NCBI GenBank assembly: GCA_009704705.1
Contig: WLDR01000016.1
Location: forward strand, 1-17,280
DNA: 17,280 nt
Reading direction: 5' to 3'
DNA from: Actinomycetota bacterium
GTDB lineage: Bacteria; Actinomycetota; Actinomycetes; Actinomycetales; Microbacteriaceae
A model generated the notes under the pieces. That model was not told the origin of the DNA. It was given only the letters and a program-made list of their open reading frames with translations, and searched no databases. Position 1 is the stretch's first letter. The number at the start of each line of letters is the position of its first letter. The translations under genes were made by a program, and so were the position numbers. This document shows positions 14,431 to 17,280 of the stretch, one piece after another.

Positions 14431-14465
14431 GCATCCACAGCCCCATTTTGAAAGGACACACCCAC

Positions 14466-15413
14466 ATGGACCCCGTGATTCCTCCCATCGACGGTCAGGT
14501 CTCACCTCGCTATGCGGGTTTCACGACGTTCGCACGGCTGCCCCGCATCACTGACGTTCCCCGTCACGATGTCGCCGTCGTCGGTGTTCCTTTTGACTCC
14601 GGCGTGACGTTCAGGCCCGGCGCACGATTTGGCCCAAGTGCCATTCGTGAGGCGTCGCGTCTGCTTCGCCCCTACAACCCGGCGCTCGACGTGATGCCGT
14701 TTCACGAGTGCCAGGTTGTTGACGCGGGAGACATCAACTGCAATCCGTTCAATATCACCACCGCGCTGCAAGAAATTGAAGCCGGGGTGAGCGAACTCAT
14801 CGTCGACGGCAAGCCAGTTGTTCTTCTCGGCGGCGACCACACCATTGCTCTTGCGTCACTGCGCGCAATCAACAAAGTGCACGGTCCCGTGGCCCTCGTG
14901 CACTTCGACGCTCACCTCGACACATGGGGTCCGTATTTCAATACGCCAGTGACGCATGGGACGCCTTTCCGGGTCGCCATCGAAGAAGGTCTTTTGCTGA
15001 AGGAACACTCGGTGCACGTCGGCATTCGCGGCTCCCTCTATGCGGCGTCCGACCTCACCGATGATGAGGAACTCGGATTCACGATTGTGCACGCGCGCGA
15101 ATTCCACACGACTCCGTTTCTCGACATCATCGAGCGCATCAATCGTCGTGTCGGGGATGCCCCGCTCTACATCTCGATCGACATCGACGTGCTCGATCCG
15201 GCACACGCTCCGGGAACGGGAACCCCCGAGGCTGGCGGGTTGACCAGTCGCGAACTCTTGGAACTGCTTCGTGCACTCAGCACTCGTAAGCTTGTTGGCG
15301 CGGACGTGGTCGAAGTTGCCCCGGCATATGACCACGCGAGCATCACCGCTGTGGCGGCAGCACATTGCGCATATGACCTGGTTTCCATCATGAGTAGGCA
15401 ACGAACACAATGA
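14466..15413 (+). CDS. Agmatinase-family ureohydrolase (guanidino-acid or agmatine hydrolase)
   Basis: A 315-residue binuclear-manganese ureohydrolase that splits a guanidino compound into urea and an amine. The metal ligands are all present: H125 (GGDHT), D148, H150 and D152 (DAHLD), and D239 and D241 (SIDIDVLDPAHAPG). The HGTPFR segment (164-169) and E283 (VVEV) are also conserved. Overall form resembles agmatinase/guanidinobutyrase/guanidinopropionase proteins, which cannot be told apart safely by eye. The ATG at 14466 is chosen because AAAGGA lies 9 bases upstream; the TTG at 14427 overlaps the SDR stop. Linkage to a malonate-semialdehyde-type dehydrogenase, not to an aminobutyraldehyde or succinate-semialdehyde enzyme, makes a C3 guanidino acid an attractive guess. 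The next gene overlaps by 4 bases. Confidence 0.9.
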   Translation: MDPVIPPIDGQVSPRYAGFTTFARLPRITDVPRHDVAVVGVPFDSGVTFRPGARFGPSAIREASRLLRPYNPALDVMPFHECQVVDAGDINCNPFNITTALQEIEAGVSELIVDGKPVVLLGGDHTIALASLRAINKVHGPVALVHFDAHLDTWGPYFNTPVTHGTPFRVAIEEGLLLKEHSVHVGIRGSLYAASDLTDDEELGFTIVHAREFHTTPFLDIIERINRRVGDAPLYISIDIDVLDPAHAPGTGTPEAGGLTSRELLELLRALSTRKLVGADVVEVAPAYDHASITAVAAAHCAYDLVSIMSRQRTQ

Positions 15414-16315
15414 CGAACGAATCTTCGGCAATCGCGCTCCCGGGCGGAGCGAAGATGGCCGCGTCGTTCACATTCGATGTCGACGGCGAATCGGCGGCAA
15501 TCGCCGCGGATGCCGGTCTCGCGACGAGCATGAGCGCGATGAGCCATCAGGCGTATGGCCCACTCGTTGGCGTTCACAGAATCCTCGACATTCTCGAGGG
15601 GCACCGCATGAAGTCGACATTCTTTGTTCCCGGATACACCGCAGACCGGTACCCACATGTCGTCAAGGACATCGTTGCGGCAGGGCACGAAATCGCCCAC
15701 CACGGTTACCACCACGTTCAGCCGACGGGATTGTCTGAAGCTCAGCAGATTGAACAGATTGATCGCGGTTGCGACGTGCTCGAAAAGCTCAGTGGCTCGC
15801 GGCCGATCGGATACCGAGCTCCCATGTGGGACCTCTCGTGGCAGATGCCCCGCTTGCTGGCCGAACGCGGATTTCTGTACGACTCGAGCCTGATGGACGC
15901 CGATGCGCCCTACCGACTTCTGGCCGATCCTGACGCCGACGCCTCGGCCACAGCCTCAGCTGAATCCATCATCGAGATTCCGATTCAGTGGGCGCTAGAT
16001 GACTGGGAGCAGTATTGCTTCGTGCCGGGGCTCACCGAACTCGGACCGATCCAAACACCGCGGAATGCCGTCGAGCTGTGGCGCAGTGAACTTGATGGAA
16101 TGCGCACCTACGGCGGATGTTGGGTGCTGACGAATCACCCGTTCTTGTCGGGTCGCCCGGGTCGCGCCGCCGCGCTCAACGACCTCATCGGCGAGGTCGT
16201 TGCGATGCCCGATGTGTGGACCGCATGCCTGTCTGACATCGCGCAGCATTTCGCTGCGCATCCACTGACGGCCAGAACTGTCGAACCTATCCGCCAGCCC
16301 GGCGTTCCTTCTTAA
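15410..16315 (+). CDS. NodB-fold hydrolase, polysaccharide deacetylase/PuuE-like, cytoplasmic
   Basis: A 301-residue member of carbohydrate esterase family 4. The metal and catalytic residues are D23/D25 (TFDVDGES), H98 and H102 (HEIAHHGYHH), R136 (GYRAPMW) and H243 (LTNHP). It has no signal peptide, lipobox or membrane helix, so it acts inside the cell. The layout is that of the PuuE allantoinase and Helicobacter PgdA/cyclic-imidase branch, which hydrolyse C-N bonds in small molecules as well as, or instead of, sugars. Its ATG overlaps the ureohydrolase stop (ATGA), implying coupled expression and a shared pathway. I infer amide, cyclic imide or ring hydrolysis of a nitrogen compound processed by the ureohydrolase. 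A true polysaccharide role is less likely. Confidence 0.87.
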   Translation: MTNESSAIALPGGAKMAASFTFDVDGESAAIAADAGLATSMSAMSHQAYGPLVGVHRILDILEGHRMKSTFFVPGYTADRYPHVVKDIVAAGHEIAHHGYHHVQPTGLSEAQQIEQIDRGCDVLEKLSGSRPIGYRAPMWDLSWQMPRLLAERGFLYDSSLMDADAPYRLLADPDADASATASAESIIEIPIQWALDDWEQYCFVPGLTELGPIQTPRNAVELWRSELDGMRTYGGCWVLTNHPFLSGRPGRAAALNDLIGEVVAMPDVWTACLSDIAQHFAAHPLTARTVEPIRQPGVPS

Positions 16316-16322
16316 TTAGTCT

Positions 16323-16330
16323 TTTCACAA
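16323..16330 (-). promoter_or_regulatory. Third TTGTGAAA element, before mmsA
   Basis: TTTCACAA on the plus strand, i.e. TTGTGAAA on the minus strand, in the 41-base gap between the NodB-fold gene and mmsA. It matches the two copies upstream of the permease. It may allow separate control of mmsA, but a single octamer is weak evidence. Confidence 0.3.
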
Positions 16331-16356
16331 CACCCACGAAACCCGTAAGGATCACC

Positions 16357-17280
16357 ATGTCAGCTCTGCCCATCGTCGGACACTGGATTGACAATGCCGA
16401 GCACGTTTCGACGTCGGGCCGCACGGCTCCGGTCTTCGACCCCGCTCTCGGTGTCGCTACCAAAGAGGTCGCGCTGGCAAACGAAGCGGAAATCGCCGCG
16501 GCCATCGCATCAGCCAAGAAAGCTTTTCCTGCGTGGCGCAATGAATCGCTCGCCAAGAGGCAAGCAATCATCTTCAACTTTCGTGAGCTGCTGAACGCTC
16601 GCAAGGGCGAGTTGGCCGAGATCATCACGGCCGAGCACGGCAAGGTGCTCTCCGATGCACTCGGTGAGATCACCCGTGGCCAGGAGGTCGTCGAGTTCGC
16701 GTGTGGCATCAACCAAATGCTCAAGGGCGACTACACCGAGAACGCCTCGACTGGCGTTGACGTGTACTCCATTCGCCAGCCACTCGGAGTCGTGGGCATC
16801 ATCAGCCCATTCAACTTTCCCGCGATGGTGCCGATGTGGTTCTTCCCCGTTGCGATTGCAGCTGGAAACACCGTCGTGCTGAAGCCCTCGGAGAAAGACC
16901 CGTCGGCAGCCATCTGGATCGCGAAGCTGTTCAAAGAAGCAGGCCTGCCCGACGGTGTTCTCAACGTGCTCAATGGTGACAAGCTCGCCGTCGACGGTCT
17001 GCTCGAAAGCCCGGATGTTCAATCAATCTCGTTCGTGGGCTCGACGCCCATCGCGCAGTACGTCTACGAGCAGGGCGCGAAGCACGGTAAGCGTGTGCAA
17101 GCACTTGGTGGCGCCAAGAACCACATGCTCGTTCTGCCCGATGCCGACCTCGACCTCGTCGCCGACTCCGCTATCAATGCCGGCTTCGGCTCGGCCGGCG
17201 AGCGTTGCATGGCCATCTCGGTGGTCGTCGCCGTCGAACCAGTGGCGGATGCCCTCATCGCGAAAATCGTTGACCGCATG
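16357..17280 (+). CDS. mmsA: CoA-acylating (methyl)malonate-semialdehyde dehydrogenase, 5' part
   Basis: The first 308 residues of a protein usually near 490-500; it continues past the window. This aldehyde dehydrogenase family uses NAD and CoA to turn methylmalonate semialdehyde into propionyl-CoA, or malonate semialdehyde into acetyl-CoA, with loss of CO2. Diagnostic segments are SPFNFPAMVPMWFFPVAIA (150-168), the LGGAKNH motif that replaces the general-base Glu motif of ordinary aldehyde dehydrogenases, and SAGERCMAIS with catalytic C284. Arginines at 107 and 283 sit where the family is thought to hold the substrate carboxylate. TAAGGA lies 5 bases before the ATG. The operon context suggests it is the last carbon step. 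Homologues act in valine, inositol or beta-alanine breakdown (IolA, BauC). Confidence 0.95.
   Translation, partial: MSALPIVGHWIDNAEHVSTSGRTAPVFDPALGVATKEVALANEAEIAAAIASAKKAFPAWRNESLAKRQAIIFNFRELLNARKGELAEIITAEHGKVLSDALGEITRGQEVVEFACGINQMLKGDYTENASTGVDVYSIRQPLGVVGIISPFNFPAMVPMWFFPVAIAAGNTVVLKPSEKDPSAAIWIAKLFKEAGLPDGVLNVLNGDKLAVDGLLESPDVQSISFVGSTPIAQYVYEQGAKHGKRVQALGGAKNHMLVLPDADLDLVADSAINAGFGSAGERCMAISVVVAVEPVADALIAKIVDRM

Noticed and set aside
14427..14465. Upstream TTG start for the ureohydrolase
   Set aside because: It overlaps the preceding stop and places the AAAGGA ribosome site inside the gene; the ATG at 14466 fits family length.

Overview
The window reads as chromosome of a high-GC Gram-positive actinomycete, most likely a compact-genome member of the Microbacteriaceae. 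The reasons are the protein families (class II fumarase, a PIN-PhoH protein, an Rv1086-type prenyl synthase, DUF4307, a PucR regulator), very tight gene packing, GTG and TTG starts, and many transcripts that seem to begin at or beside the start codon. No rRNA, tRNA, CRISPR array or insertion sequence is visible, and no gene-free stretch exceeds about 130 bases.

Left part (1-5840) is conserved housekeeping DNA. It holds the 3' part of fumC, an uncharacterised Lys-rich protein, a PIN-PhoH ATPase, a short-chain Z-prenyl diphosphate synthase, a hemolysin III-type membrane protein, a small membrane protein, a DUF4307 protein and greA. From memory, order and orientation match the Mycobacterium tuberculosis block Rv1080c-Rv1098c, but the mycothiol S-conjugate amidase gene mca and its thioredoxin-like neighbour (Rv1084 in that block) are absent from where they would sit.

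Middle part (5843-9966) carries a single-ACT threonine ammonia-lyase (ilvA), a lemA-htpX pair for membrane quality control, and an MFS exporter or importer whose stop codon overlaps that of the convergent PucR regulator.

Right part (9963 to the end) looks like one catabolic locus. A PucR-type regulator is divergent from an operon of an APC amino-acid or amine permease, two short-chain dehydrogenases, an agmatinase-family ureohydrolase, a cytoplasmic NodB-fold (polysaccharide deacetylase/PuuE-like) hydrolase and a CoA-acylating methylmalonate-semialdehyde dehydrogenase that runs off the window. A coherent reading is uptake of a guanidino compound, release of urea, and conversion of the carbon skeleton through malonate or methylmalonate semialdehyde to acetyl-CoA or propionyl-CoA. 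The substrate is not known from the sequence.

Two features stand out at the level of gene expression. First, eight genes have a TANNNT -10 box ending exactly 6 or 7 bases before the start codon, the signature of leaderless transcription. Second, the first dehydrogenase of the catabolic operon has no ATG, GTG, TTG or CTG before its Rossmann glycine motif, and appears to start at an ATC codon placed correctly behind a Shine-Dalgarno sequence. Inverted repeats in the pucR-permease gap and inside one promoter spacer are candidate operators.
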